This document shows, one piece after another, positions 5,647 through 12,762 of a stretch of 12,897 nt of DNA (its first letter is position 1; each line of letters starts with the position of its first letter). Location of the stretch: the NCBI GenBank assembly GCA_017411905.1, contig JAFQPB010000044.1, positions 1 through 12,897 on the forward strand, in the 5' to 3' direction. The translations under genes were made by a program, and so were the position numbers. The notes beneath the pieces were generated by a model. The model made no database searches. It was not told the DNA's origin and was given only the letters and a program-made list of their open reading frames with translations. Origin of the DNA: Oscillospiraceae bacterium. GTDB lineage: Bacteria > Bacillota_A > Clostridia > Oscillospirales > Oscillospiraceae.

Positions 5647-7685
5647 TCTTTATTTGTCCTTTCCTGTAAATAACGCGCGGCGGCATCTAAGAGAGCCTCC
5701 CGTTCGTTGGGGAGCTTTTCGCCAACTACGCAGTCCAAAAGATAGGTGAGGGCTTCGCCTAAGAGTCTTCCCTCGGGGAAGCCAACGGCCATCAGGTCTC
5801 TCCCGTTCACCGCCAAATCCCGCAGATGCAGGCAGTGCTCCTCGGCGAGAATGTTTTCAATCAGGGCTTCTATCAGCTCAAAAGGCGGCATATTTTCGGT
5901 GACACCCTTGCCTGCATAGTCCGCTCTTTGCATTTGCAGCAATGCCTGAATGTTTACCTCACCGTATTCACTTAGGCGGCGGCGCAGCACCACTGGGTCA
6001 GCCGGAAGCGAGAGCATATGGTTTTTAATAAGGAATACTACCTTTTCCCGCAGGGCGGTGGGGGCTTTCAGCCGCAGGAGGAGGGCATCAGCTTTTTCTG
6101 CGCTGATGTCTGCGTGGCCGTAGAAATGGCCGCGGCCATCTTCATCCTGGGTAAAGGCATCGGGCTTGCCAATGTCGTGCAGCAGAGCCGCCCAGCGCAA
6201 TGCTAAGTCCTTAGGTGCGTTTTCCACCACATAGGCGGTGTGGGTAAATACATCGTAGGCGTGGTGGGGACTTCTTTGGTGAAAGTCAACGGTGGGCTTT
6301 AATTCCGGAATAACCTGCAAAAATACAGGGGAGAACCGTAAAAGATCACGGGCTTTGCAAAGGGGCAGTAGCTTGCACATTTCATCAAAGACCCGCTCTC
6401 GGGCAAGGCGTTCCATCAGAGGGGACAGCAGCATCATTGCTTTTCCGGTTTTGGCATCTGGGGTCAGGTCGTAGCGGATAGAGAAGCGCACGCCCCGTAA
6501 AATACGAAGGGCATCCTCCCGGAAACGTTCCTCTGGGTCTCCGACCGCCCGGAGGATCTGCCTTTTCAGGTCATCCATGCCGTGCCAAGGGTCCTGCAGG
6601 CCGGTGACAGGGGAGTAGGCCATTGCATTGACGGTAAAATCCCGGCGGGCAAGATCCATTTCTAAATCATCCACAAAGGATACCCAATCCGGGTGACGGT
6701 TATCCTTGTATTCGCCCTCTGCGCGGAAGGTGGTAATTTCATAAACGGCACCGTCGATCACAACGCCTATGGTGCCGTGCTTTTCACCGGCACGGATAAG
6801 ACGATACTGGGAGAAGACATTTGCGATTTGATCGGGAGTAGCAGAGGTGCACAGGTCGTAATCCTGCACCGGCTGGCCAAGCTGGGTATCCCGGACACAA
6901 CCGCCCACCGCATAAGCAGGGTAACCGGCATCGGTAAGGGTGCGAATGCACTTGGCCACCGTTTCGGGAAGCGGCATACGGATGGGTACCACCGGCTGCA
7001 GGCGCAGCAGGTCAAAGGCACACCAAAGTGCCATTCCGGCAGTCAGAAAGCCAAAGGAAGTTGTGGCGGAGGTAATGCCGAAATAAATGGCACTGCAGTG
7101 AAAAAAGACCATCCGCTTGCAGTGAAAAATACCCAACTCCCCCTCCGTCCGGTGATAAGCGGCCAGCATAAGGCACAGGGTTGCCAGCAGAAGATAGGCA
7201 TAATTCTGTATTTGGGTCTCTACGCACCAAGCGGGGTACTGGCTCAGAGGCAGGATCAGCAAAAAGACGGTAACGGCGCAGCTTGCCCAAAAACACAGCG
7301 ATTTATTTTTCTGCACATAAATCTGCGATAAAAGGACGCCGGCACCTGCAATGCACAATGCAGCGGCAGTGTCGGAAAGCTGACCGAACAGTAAGGTTGC
7401 CAAAATACCGCTGATACCGAAAATGCTGCCGGCGGTGGTGTATTTCTGCCCCTTGGCAAGCGCACTGTAATGCATATCCTTGGGAACACCGGTGGCGATA
7501 TAAATAAGGATCAGAAGCACACAAATGGAGAGGCCGAACAGAAGATAGGTGGCCGGATGCCCCGGTGTCAGCAGGCCGTCCGGGTCAACGCCGGTTTGCT
7601 GCTGCCAAAATTGCAGTCCCAAACCAAGAAGGCCGGACAGCAGGGAGAACAGGACGATAGGAAAAGAGTTAAAACGCCGTTTCAT
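5643..7685 (-). CDS. membrane domain fused to CCA-adding tRNA nucleotidyltransferase
   Basis: A 680-residue protein in two parts. Residues 1-236 are hydrophobic with about seven membrane helices (near 8-27, 45-65, 86-103, 107-123, 131-148, 161-177 and 193-226). Residues 237-680 form a full-length class II CCA-adding enzyme. Its head has GGCVRD (261-266), metal-binding D275 and D277 in YDLCT, RRDFTVNAMA (348-357) and EDALRILRG (390-398). It also has an HD domain with H475, H482, HD 503-504 and GHADISA. This enzyme adds or repairs CCA at tRNA 3' ends with CTP and ATP. The start at 7685 has AGGAG six bases upstream, overlapping the preceding stop, so the membrane part is translated. M237 (6977-6975) is where a soluble enzyme would normally start, but only a weak GGTGG lies 11 bases before it. 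The fusion would tether a tRNA enzyme to the membrane. Confidence 0.88.
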   Translation of the reverse strand: MKRRFNSFPIVLFSLLSGLLGLGLQFWQQQTGVDPDGLLTPGHPATYLLFGLSICVLLILIYIATGVPKDMHYSALAKGQKYTTAGSIFGISGILATLLFGQLSDTAAALCIAGAGVLLSQIYVQKNKSLCFWASCAVTVFLLILPLSQYPAWCVETQIQNYAYLLLATLCLMLAAYHRTEGELGIFHCKRMVFFHCSAIYFGITSATTSFGFLTAGMALWCAFDLLRLQPVVPIRMPLPETVAKCIRTLTDAGYPAYAVGGCVRDTQLGQPVQDYDLCTSATPDQIANVFSQYRLIRAGEKHGTIGVVIDGAVYEITTFRAEGEYKDNRHPDWVSFVDDLEMDLARRDFTVNAMAYSPVTGLQDPWHGMDDLKRQILRAVGDPEERFREDALRILRGVRFSIRYDLTPDAKTGKAMMLLSPLMERLARERVFDEMCKLLPLCKARDLLRFSPVFLQVIPELKPTVDFHQRSPHHAYDVFTHTAYVVENAPKDLALRWAALLHDIGKPDAFTQDEDGRGHFYGHADISAEKADALLLRLKAPTALREKVVFLIKNHMLSLPADPVVLRRRLSEYGEVNIQALLQMQRADYAGKGVTENMPPFELIEALIENILAEEHCLHLRDLAVNGRDLMAVGFPEGRLLGEALTYLLDCVVGEKLPNEREALLDAAARYLQERTNKE

Positions 7686-7694
7686 ACAAAACTC

Positions 7695-8399
7695 CTAAAC
7701 AAACAGAGATACCACATAAACGCAGGCGGCGATAATGGGCTGGTGGACAAGGTATATAAGGAGGGAGTGGCGGCCCAAAAAGCCAAGGGTGCTAAAGGGA
7801 AAGAACTTGGGCGCAGGCAGGAGACTCTTTTTGTTTTTGTAGAGAAGCTGTCCCAAACCGCTGCCAATGAGGAAATAACCGAGACAGGGAATCAGGGGGA
7901 AATAGTCGGAGGTGGCAAAGGAGAGGGGGTAAATGCCAAAGGGCAAAAGAAGGAAGGTGTCGGGGTGGATACCCTGCACCAGCTCCTGTGCAAAGACGAT
8001 AGCGAGTCCCACGGGGAGAAGCACCCAATAGGGCAGCTTTCCGAAAAGGGGATAAAGGAGCATACAAATACCGATACAGTGCAGAACACCAAAATAAATT
8101 ACCAGCCCCTTATCCGCAAAGCCCAGCAGATACATACCGGTGGTGACGAGGGAAACCAGCATTCCGCAGCCAAACACCAAAAGTCCACGTTTTACCGGGT
8201 GCTTTCCTAAGGTTGCACAAATGCCGGAAATGATGATAAAGGTAGGGCCGATGTGGATTACCGCCCAGTCGAAGATACCACCGTCATTCAGCGGTGCAAG
8301 AGCGAACAGATAAACTACATCGTATACAATATGTCCGTATAGCATAAAGAGCAGACAGATGCCTCGGGCGGCATCCAATTCCCAGATTCGTTGTTTCAT
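7695..8399 (-). CDS. DUF1624/HGSNAT-like membrane acetyltransferase
   Basis: A 234-residue integral membrane protein with about seven helices (near 11-33, 46-63, 72-92, 97-119, 123-142, 166-186 and 204-232). The N-terminus RIWELDAARGICLLFMLYGHIVYD matches the RxxxLDxxRG...H..yD opening of the DUF1624/heparan-alpha-glucosaminide N-acetyltransferase family; H23 in the first helix is a conserved candidate. The C-terminal LGRHSLLIYLVHQPI is a typical last helix of membrane acyltransferases. Bacterial members are thought to acetylate cell-surface sugars from cytoplasmic acetyl-CoA, but this is rarely tested. Ribosome site AGGAGG lies eight bases before ATG 8399. It is the first gene of the minus-strand operon, with the CCA fusion beginning nine bases after its stop. 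Confidence 0.8.
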   Translation of the reverse strand: MKQRIWELDAARGICLLFMLYGHIVYDVVYLFALAPLNDGGIFDWAVIHIGPTFIIISGICATLGKHPVKRGLLVFGCGMLVSLVTTGMYLLGFADKGLVIYFGVLHCIGICMLLYPLFGKLPYWVLLPVGLAIVFAQELVQGIHPDTFLLLPFGIYPLSFATSDYFPLIPCLGYFLIGSGLGQLLYKNKKSLLPAPKFFPFSTLGFLGRHSLLIYLVHQPIIAACVYVVSLFV

Positions 8400-8426
8400 A
8401 CGGGTATCCTCCTATATATTAAGGCT

Positions 8427-8455
8427 ATTATACCAGTATATATTTACAATTTCCA
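8427..8455 (-). promoter_or_regulatory. extended -10 promoter for the acyltransferase-CCA-SDR operon
   Basis: On the minus strand, an exact TATAAT (8432-8427) is preceded by TGG, making an extended -10 (TGnTATAAT). A poor -35, TGGAAA (8455-8450), stands 17 bp upstream. The ribosome site of the first gene is about 20 bases downstream. An 8-bp direct repeat TATATATT occurs on both sides of the -10 (8413-8420 and 8437-8444). It is divergent from the plsC promoter. Confidence 0.65.
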
Positions 8456-8476
8456 GTACTTTTGTAAAAAATACAC

Positions 8477-8505
8477 TTGGCAAGTGGATAAGTTGGGAGT
8501 ATAAT
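8477..8505 (+). promoter_or_regulatory. sigma-A-type promoter for plsC
   Basis: TTGGCA (8477-8482), 17-bp spacer, exact TATAAT (8500-8505). Transcription would start near 8512. The upstream in-frame ATG at 8504 falls inside this -10 box, so it cannot be on the message. Confidence 0.85.
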
Positions 8506-8524
8506 GAAAAGAAAAATATCCTGT

Positions 8525-8529
8525 GGAGG
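8525..8529 (+). promoter_or_regulatory. ribosome binding site fixing the plsC start
   Basis: GGAGG ends seven bases before ATG 8537. This, with the promoter position, fixes the start at 8537 rather than 8504. Confidence 0.85.
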
Positions 8530-8536
8530 AAAAAAT

Positions 8537-9382
8537 ATGCTGATTATATTGTGTCTGCTCTCCGGTGCCGGTTTTTCTTTGGGCATATGTTTGGGCGCAG
8601 ATGCGTTTTTAAGTCTTAGCTGGCTATATCTTTTGCCTTTGGGCTTCGTAGGTGGGGCTGTGCTGTTTGCAGTACTGGCGGCGGTGTTCTTATTCGTCGC
8701 CTGCGGTGTGGTGGATATGAAGAAGCTGCCGGATAAGGACAGTAAGTTCTACCGCACGATGACTTATTTATACGTAGATGCCATCAAAACCGCTCTCGGA
8801 CTGAAAATTGAAACGGAGGGCTTGGAAAAGACACCTGTAGGAACCCGCTTTTTGCTGGTGTGCAACCACATTTCTGACTTAGACCCGGTGGTGCTGTTTT
8901 ACTGCTTCTATAAAAGTACGCTGGCCTTTATTTCCAAGCGGGAAAACGACCAAAAGCCTTTGGTGGGTCAAATTCAGAGAAAGATTTTGTGTCAGCCTAT
9001 TAACCGGGAAAATGACCGGGAGGCACTGAAAACCATTTTGCGCTGTATTCAGCTTATTAAAGAGGATCAGGTAGCTATCGGCGTATTCCCGGAGGGCTAT
9101 ACCAGCTTGGACGGCAAGCTGCGCCACTTCCGTAACGGCGTTTTTAAGATCGCCCAAAAGGCCAATGTGCCGGTGGTGGTTTGTACCGTACAGGGTACGC
9201 AGGCGGCTATGAAAAGCCTTTTTAAGCTGAAAGGCGGCTATGTGAAGCTGCATCTTGTGGATGTCATTTCTGCAGAGGAAGCAAAAGCTATGAATACGGC
9301 GGAGCTTGGCGAGCGCGTCTATGAGATGATGGCAAAGGACTTAGGGCCGGAAAATGTATACGATTCCGGGGAAAATCCTTGA
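8537..9382 (+). CDS. plsC: 1-acyl-sn-glycerol-3-phosphate acyltransferase (PlsC-like)
   Basis: A 281-residue protein. Two hydrophobic N-terminal segments (about 2-20 and 28-57) anchor it in the membrane. The acyltransferase motif NHISDLD gives HX4D (H111, D116). The second conserved block is VFPEGYTS (FPEG at 184-187), followed by FRNGVFKIAQKANVPVV. PlsC acylates lysophosphatidic acid to phosphatidic acid, the second step of phospholipid synthesis, at the inner face of the membrane. The start at 8537 is set by its ribosome site; the in-frame ATG 11 codons earlier lies in the -10 box. It has its own promoter, and the glyS promoter's -35 overlaps its stop codon. A broader lysophospholipid acyltransferase role is possible, since several paralogues exist in many Clostridia. 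Confidence 0.88.
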   Translation: MLIILCLLSGAGFSLGICLGADAFLSLSWLYLLPLGFVGGAVLFAVLAAVFLFVACGVVDMKKLPDKDSKFYRTMTYLYVDAIKTALGLKIETEGLEKTPVGTRFLLVCNHISDLDPVVLFYCFYKSTLAFISKRENDQKPLVGQIQRKILCQPINRENDREALKTILRCIQLIKEDQVAIGVFPEGYTSLDGKLRHFRNGVFKIAQKANVPVVVCTVQGTQAAMKSLFKLKGGYVKLHLVDVISAEEAKAMNTAELGERVYEMMAKDLGPENVYDSGENP

Positions 9383-9407
9383 TTTTATAAGGAAAACTCG
9401 CTATAAT
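9379..9407 (+). promoter_or_regulatory. sigma-A-type promoter for glyS
   Basis: TTGATT (9379-9384) overlaps the plsC stop codon; 17 bp later stands an exact TATAAT (9402-9407). The expected leader before glyS is only about 25 bases, too short for a T-box riboswitch, the usual regulator of glycyl-tRNA synthetase genes in many Firmicutes. Confidence 0.8.
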
Positions 9408-9439
9408 ACCTTTTACAATCTGTTCGGAGGAATAAAAAG

Positions 9440-10867
9440 ATGAAAAACAGTGAAAAGACATTGGATATGATCGTAAATCTCTGCAAAAGCCGTGGTTATG
9501 TGTACGCCGGCTCCGAAATCTACGGAGGTCTGGCGAACTCTTGGGACTACGGCCCCCTCGGTGTAGAGTTTAAGAATAACGTTAAAAAGGCATGGCTGAA
9601 AAAATTTGTACAGGAATCGGATTATAATGTGGGCTTGGATGCCGCTATCATTATGAATCCCACCACTTGGGTCACTACCGGTCACGTAGGCTCTTTCTCT
9701 GACCCGCTGGTGGATTGCAAGGGCTGTGGTGCCCGTCACCGGGCGGATAAGCTGATCGAGGACAGCCAGTCCGGCAAGACAGTCAATGTAGATGCGATGG
9801 ATACAAAGGCGATGAACGCATTCATTGAAGAACACGAAGATGTGGTCTGCCCTGTCTGCGGCAAGCACCACTTTACCTCTATTCGCAACTTTAACCTGAT
9901 GTTCCAGACCAAGATCGGCGTTACTGAGGACTCCTCCTCTGTGGCTTATCTGCGGCCTGAAACGGCACAGGGCATTTTCGTTAACTTTGATAACATTCAG
10001 CGCACCACCCGTAAGAAGCTGCCCTTTGGTGTTTGCCAGGTAGGCAAAGCCTTCCGCAACGAGATCACTCCCGGTAACTTTACCTTCCGCACCCGCGAGT
10101 TTGAACAGATGGAGTGTGAGTTCTTCTGTCAGCCCGGTACGGATTTGGAGTGGTTCGCTTATTGGAAGGATTTCTGCAAGAATTGGCTGATTTCTTTAGG
10201 TATTAAGGAAGAGTCTCTGCGTCTGCGCGACCATGATCCTGCAGAGCTTGCCTTCTATTCCCGTGCCACTACAGATATTGAGTACCAGTTCCCCTTTGGC
10301 AATGGCTGGGGTGAGCTGTGGGGCATTGCTGACCGTACCGACTATGACCTGGGCCGTCATCAGGAGGCTTCCGGCAAAAAGCTGACCTATTTCGATCAGG
10401 AGCGCAACGAGCACTACATTCCTTACGTTATTGAGCCTTCCTTGGGCTGTGACCGTGTGGCACTGGCGTTTTTGTGCGAGGCTTATGACGAGGAAGTTGT
10501 TGGTCAGGATAAAAATGGCAAGGACGATGTCCGCACGGTTCTGCGTCTGCACCCCGCGCTGGCACCCTTCAAGGCTGCTATTCTGCCCCTCTCCAAGAAG
10601 CTTTCCCCCAAGGCAGAGGAGATCTACAAGGAGCTGCGCAAGTACTTTATGGTGGATTTTGACGATGCCGGCTCTATTGGCAAGCGTTACCGCCGCGAGG
10701 ATGAGATCGGCACACCCCTTTGTATCACTGTGGACTTCCAAACTGTGGGCGATGAGAACACCCCTGCTGATGACTGCGTGACCGTCCGCGACCGGGATAC
10801 TATGGAGCAGGTGCGCATCCCTATCAGCGAGCTGAGAAACTACATTGAGAAAAAATGTGAATTTTAA
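9440..10867 (+). CDS. glyS: glycine--tRNA ligase, single-chain (alpha2) type
   Basis: A 475-residue class II aminoacyl-tRNA synthetase of the homodimeric GlyRS type also found in eukaryotes, archaea and some Firmicutes. The N-terminus [14 protein letters not shown] and WDYGPLG are diagnostic. CKGC (93-96) and CPVC (137-140) form a likely zinc knuckle in the insertion. Motif 2 is [17 protein letters not shown] (205-221), and motif 3 is [13 protein letters not shown] (332-344). The C-terminal anticodon-binding domain covers about 365-475 ([11 protein letters not shown]...[22 protein letters not shown]). It charges tRNA-Gly in the cytoplasm. The start at 9440 has GGAGG nine bases upstream. alaA follows after 12 bases, so the two are likely co-transcribed. 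The length is normal and the sequence intact. Confidence 0.96.
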   Translation: MKNSEKTLDMIVNLCKSRGYVYAGSEIYGGLANSWDYGPLGVEFKNNVKKAWLKKFVQESDYNVGLDAAIIMNPTTWVTTGHVGSFSDPLVDCKGCGARHRADKLIEDSQSGKTVNVDAMDTKAMNAFIEEHEDVVCPVCGKHHFTSIRNFNLMFQTKIGVTEDSSSVAYLRPETAQGIFVNFDNIQRTTRKKLPFGVCQVGKAFRNEITPGNFTFRTREFEQMECEFFCQPGTDLEWFAYWKDFCKNWLISLGIKEESLRLRDHDPAELAFYSRATTDIEYQFPFGNGWGELWGIADRTDYDLGRHQEASGKKLTYFDQERNEHYIPYVIEPSLGCDRVALAFLCEAYDEEVVGQDKNGKDDVRTVLRLHPALAPFKAAILPLSKKLSPKAEEIYKELRKYFMVDFDDAGSIGKRYRREDEIGTPLCITVDFQTVGDENTPADDCVTVRDRDTMEQVRIPISELRNYIEKKCEF

Positions 10868-10879
10868 GGAGTTAAGTTT

Positions 10880-12097
10880 ATGAGAACCTTCGGAAAGGCA
10901 GATAAGCTGGAGAATGTGCTCTATGACGTGCGTGGCCCTGTATTGGAAGAAGCCACACGGATGGAAGAGCGCGGTATGCGGATTCTGAAACTGAATATTG
11001 GGAATCCTGCGCCCTTTGGTTTCAACGCCCCGGAGGAGGTCATTCAGGATATGCGGGACAATATCGTCCATTCGCAGGGCTATTCCGATTCCCGTGGCAT
11101 TTTTGCGGCACGTAAGGCAATTATGCAGTATGCCCAGATTAAAAGGATCCCCAATGTGACGATGAAGGATATCTATACTGGCAATGGCGCCAGCGAGCTG
11201 ATTCAGCTTTCCCTCAATGCCCTGCTTAATAACGGCGATGAGGTTTTAGTGCCCTCTCCCGATTATCCGCTATGGACAGCCTGCACCAACTTGGCAGGCG
11301 GCAAGGCAGTACACTACATCTGCGATGAGCAGTCGGAGTGGTATCCAGATATTCAGGATATTGAGAGTAAGATCACACCGAAAACAAAGGCGCTTGTCAT
11401 CATAAACCCCAATAACCCCACCGGCGCGCTGTACCCCAAGGAGATTTTGGAGCAGTTGGTAGATATTGCCCGTCGCCACGAGCTGGTGCTCTTTTCGGAT
11501 GAGATGTATGACCGCTTGGTAATGGATGGCTTGGAGCATATCTCTACGGCATCCCTTGCACCCGATCTGTTCTGCGTTACCTTCAGCGGCCTCAGCAAGT
11601 CCCATATGGCTTGCGGCTTCCGGGTTGGTTGGATGATCCTATCCGGCAATAAGGAAATAGCCAAGGACTATATGGCAGGCATCAATATGCTGTCGAATAT
11701 GCGCCTTTGCTCCAATGTGCCCGGACAGTCGATTATTCAGACGGCTTTGTGGGGTTACCAGAGCGTAAATGAATATATCGTTCCCGGTGGCCGCGTTTTT
11801 GAGCAAAGAGAGTTTATCTACAAAGCCCTTAACGATATTCCCGGCATCTCTGCTGTAAAGCCCAAGGCAGCGTTTTATATTTTCCCTAAGATCGATACCA
11901 AGAGGTTTAACATCTTGGACGACCAGCAGTTTGCGCTGGATTTCCTTCGGGAAAAGCGGGTGCTGATCGTGCCGGGCAGCGGCTTTAACTGGAAAGAACC
12001 GGATCACTTCCGGATGGTTTACCTGCCGCAGATTGAAATACTGGAGGATGCCTGCGCGAGCCTGCAGGACTTCCTCAGAACCTACAAACAGAAATAA
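10880..12097 (+). CDS. alaA: AlaA-type glutamate-pyruvate aminotransferase
   Basis: A 405-residue fold-type I PLP aminotransferase, the same length as E. coli AlaA and very like it as I remember it. Shared blocks include KLNIGNPAPFGF, SPDYPLWTA, INPNNPTGA (NNPTG 178-182), SDEMYD (D207, PLP ring nitrogen), FSGLSKS (K240, the Schiff-base lysine), FRVGWM, SMRLC-like SNMRLCSNVP, VKPKAAFYIFPKID and DHFRMV (R378, substrate carboxylate). It makes alanine from pyruvate and glutamate in the cytoplasm. AAGGAG (10866-10871) overlaps the end of glyS, eight bases before ATG 10880, so it forms a two-gene operon with glyS. Related class I aminotransferases vary in substrate, so the alanine role is well supported by resemblance but not proved. 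Confidence 0.9.
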   Translation: MRTFGKADKLENVLYDVRGPVLEEATRMEERGMRILKLNIGNPAPFGFNAPEEVIQDMRDNIVHSQGYSDSRGIFAARKAIMQYAQIKRIPNVTMKDIYTGNGASELIQLSLNALLNNGDEVLVPSPDYPLWTACTNLAGGKAVHYICDEQSEWYPDIQDIESKITPKTKALVIINPNNPTGALYPKEILEQLVDIARRHELVLFSDEMYDRLVMDGLEHISTASLAPDLFCVTFSGLSKSHMACGFRVGWMILSGNKEIAKDYMAGINMLSNMRLCSNVPGQSIIQTALWGYQSVNEYIVPGGRVFEQREFIYKALNDIPGISAVKPKAAFYIFPKIDTKRFNILDDQQFALDFLREKRVLIVPGSGFNWKEPDHFRMVYLPQIEILEDACASLQDFLRTYKQK

Positions 12098-12102
12098 CTG
12101 TC

Positions 12103-12129
12103 ACCGCGCCTGTTTTTTGCAGGCGCGGT
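12103..12129 (+). terminator. intrinsic terminator-like hairpin after alaA
   Basis: ACCGCGCCTG (12103-12112) pairs perfectly with 12120-12129 around a T-rich loop, a GC-rich 10-bp stem six bases after the alaA stop. The tail is A/T-rich (AATTATATAA) rather than a clean T run, so termination may be partial. Confidence 0.7.
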
Positions 12130-12132
12130 AAT

Positions 12133-12153
12133 TATATAATATATAATGTATAA
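12133..12153. repeat. tandem 7-bp repeat, three units
   Basis: Two exact TATATAA heptamers followed by TGTATAA, directly after the alaA terminator. This A/T-rich tract could also supply the -10 region for the CBS gene (TATAAT at 12142-12147), but no -35 at the right spacing is convincing. The third 7-bp-period tract in this window. Confidence 0.5.
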
Positions 12154-12168
12154 ACGGCTGTCCTTTTG

Positions 12169-12181
12169 CCCATAATATGGG
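12169..12181. promoter_or_regulatory. short palindrome CCCATA-A-TATGGG before the CBS gene
   Basis: A perfect 6-bp inverted repeat around a single A, ending just before the AAAGGAGG ribosome site. Its symmetry and position would suit an operator or chance; there is no supporting second copy in the window. Confidence 0.3.
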
Positions 12182-12182
12182 A

Positions 12183-12190
12183 AAAGGAGG
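12183..12190 (+). promoter_or_regulatory. ribosome binding site fixing the CBS gene start
   Basis: AAAGGAGG stands seven bases before ATG 12198. The alternative in-frame ATG at 12177 lies upstream of this site and inside the CCCATA palindrome, so 12198 is chosen. Confidence 0.85.
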
Positions 12191-12197
12191 TAAGACT

Positions 12198-12626
12198 ATG
12201 AAAGTCAGGGAGCTTATGACAGCGTCCGTGGTGGGCATACACCCGGAGGAAAGTGTGGAGGTGGCGGCGAGAAAACTGACGAATCACAATGTTGGCGTTC
12301 TGCCGGTGTGCAACGACCGGGGACAGATCTGCGGTATGGTTACAGACCGGGATCTTGTTACTCGCTGTCTTGCTGCGAATAAACTGCCAAAGGAAACAAA
12401 GGTCCGGGAGGTAATGACCGGGCAGGTACTGACGGTGGAGCCGGATATGGATGCCGGGGTCGCGGCACACCTGATGGGACGTCAGCAGGTACGCAGACTT
12501 CCGGTGGTGGAAAACGGCAGGCTCTGCGGAATGTTTTCTCTGGGAGATCTTGCACGGACAGAGGATGGCATTATGGATGCTGCCGATGCTTTGGGGGATA
12601 TTTCGCAAAACATCTCCGCCCGCTGA
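12198..12626 (+). CDS. stand-alone twin-CBS-domain protein
   Basis: A 142-residue protein made of two CBS domains in tandem. CBS1 spans about 1-60 (VRELMTASVVGIHPEESV...NVGVLPVCNDRGQICGMVTDRDLV). CBS2 spans about 68-122 (VREVMTGQVLTVEPDMD...QQVRRLPVVENGRLCGMFSLGDLA). Such pairs form a Bateman module that binds adenosine nucleotides such as AMP, ATP or S-adenosylmethionine and acts as an energy or redox sensor, usually in the cytoplasm. No effector domain is attached, so it must act on a partner by contact; none is identifiable among its neighbours. The start at 12198 is set by its ribosome site. The gene is flanked by the alaA terminator and the presumed rRNA promoter. No good terminator follows it. 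Confidence 0.88.
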   Translation: MKVRELMTASVVGIHPEESVEVAARKLTNHNVGVLPVCNDRGQICGMVTDRDLVTRCLAANKLPKETKVREVMTGQVLTVEPDMDAGVAAHLMGRQQVRRLPVVENGRLCGMFSLGDLARTEDGIMDAADALGDISQNISAR

Positions 12627-12662
12627 AAAGGGAAAGGGAGACTGCATTTTGTGGTGAAATAA

Positions 12663-12762
12663 AGGGAAAAATACAAGATTTTGATTGACTAAAAAAATAA
12701 TAAAAAAACCTTGAATTTTTTCAAAAAAAGCCCTTGACAAAAGGGTTTATGAGTGGTATCAT
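12663..12762 (+). promoter_or_regulatory. rRNA-type promoter with A/T-rich upstream element
   Basis: TTGACA (12734-12739, exact) and TATCAT (12757-12762, one mismatch) with a 17-bp spacer. The 70 bases before it are extremely A/T-rich with A-runs and T-runs (about 12663-12730), like an UP element. A strong promoter of this form, with no ribosome site or gene start after it and a boxA-like leader, fits a stable RNA operon. Confidence 0.75.

Noticed and set aside
7470..8210. 246-codon open frame on the plus strand, lysine- and glycine-rich
   Set aside because: It is antisense across the CCA fusion and the DUF1624 gene, with a low-complexity sequence typical of the complement of membrane-protein codons.
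12731..12745. CCCTT/AAGGG hairpin as terminator of the CBS gene
   Set aside because: The stem is only 5 bp, lacks a T-run after it and overlaps the -35 box of the presumed rRNA promoter.
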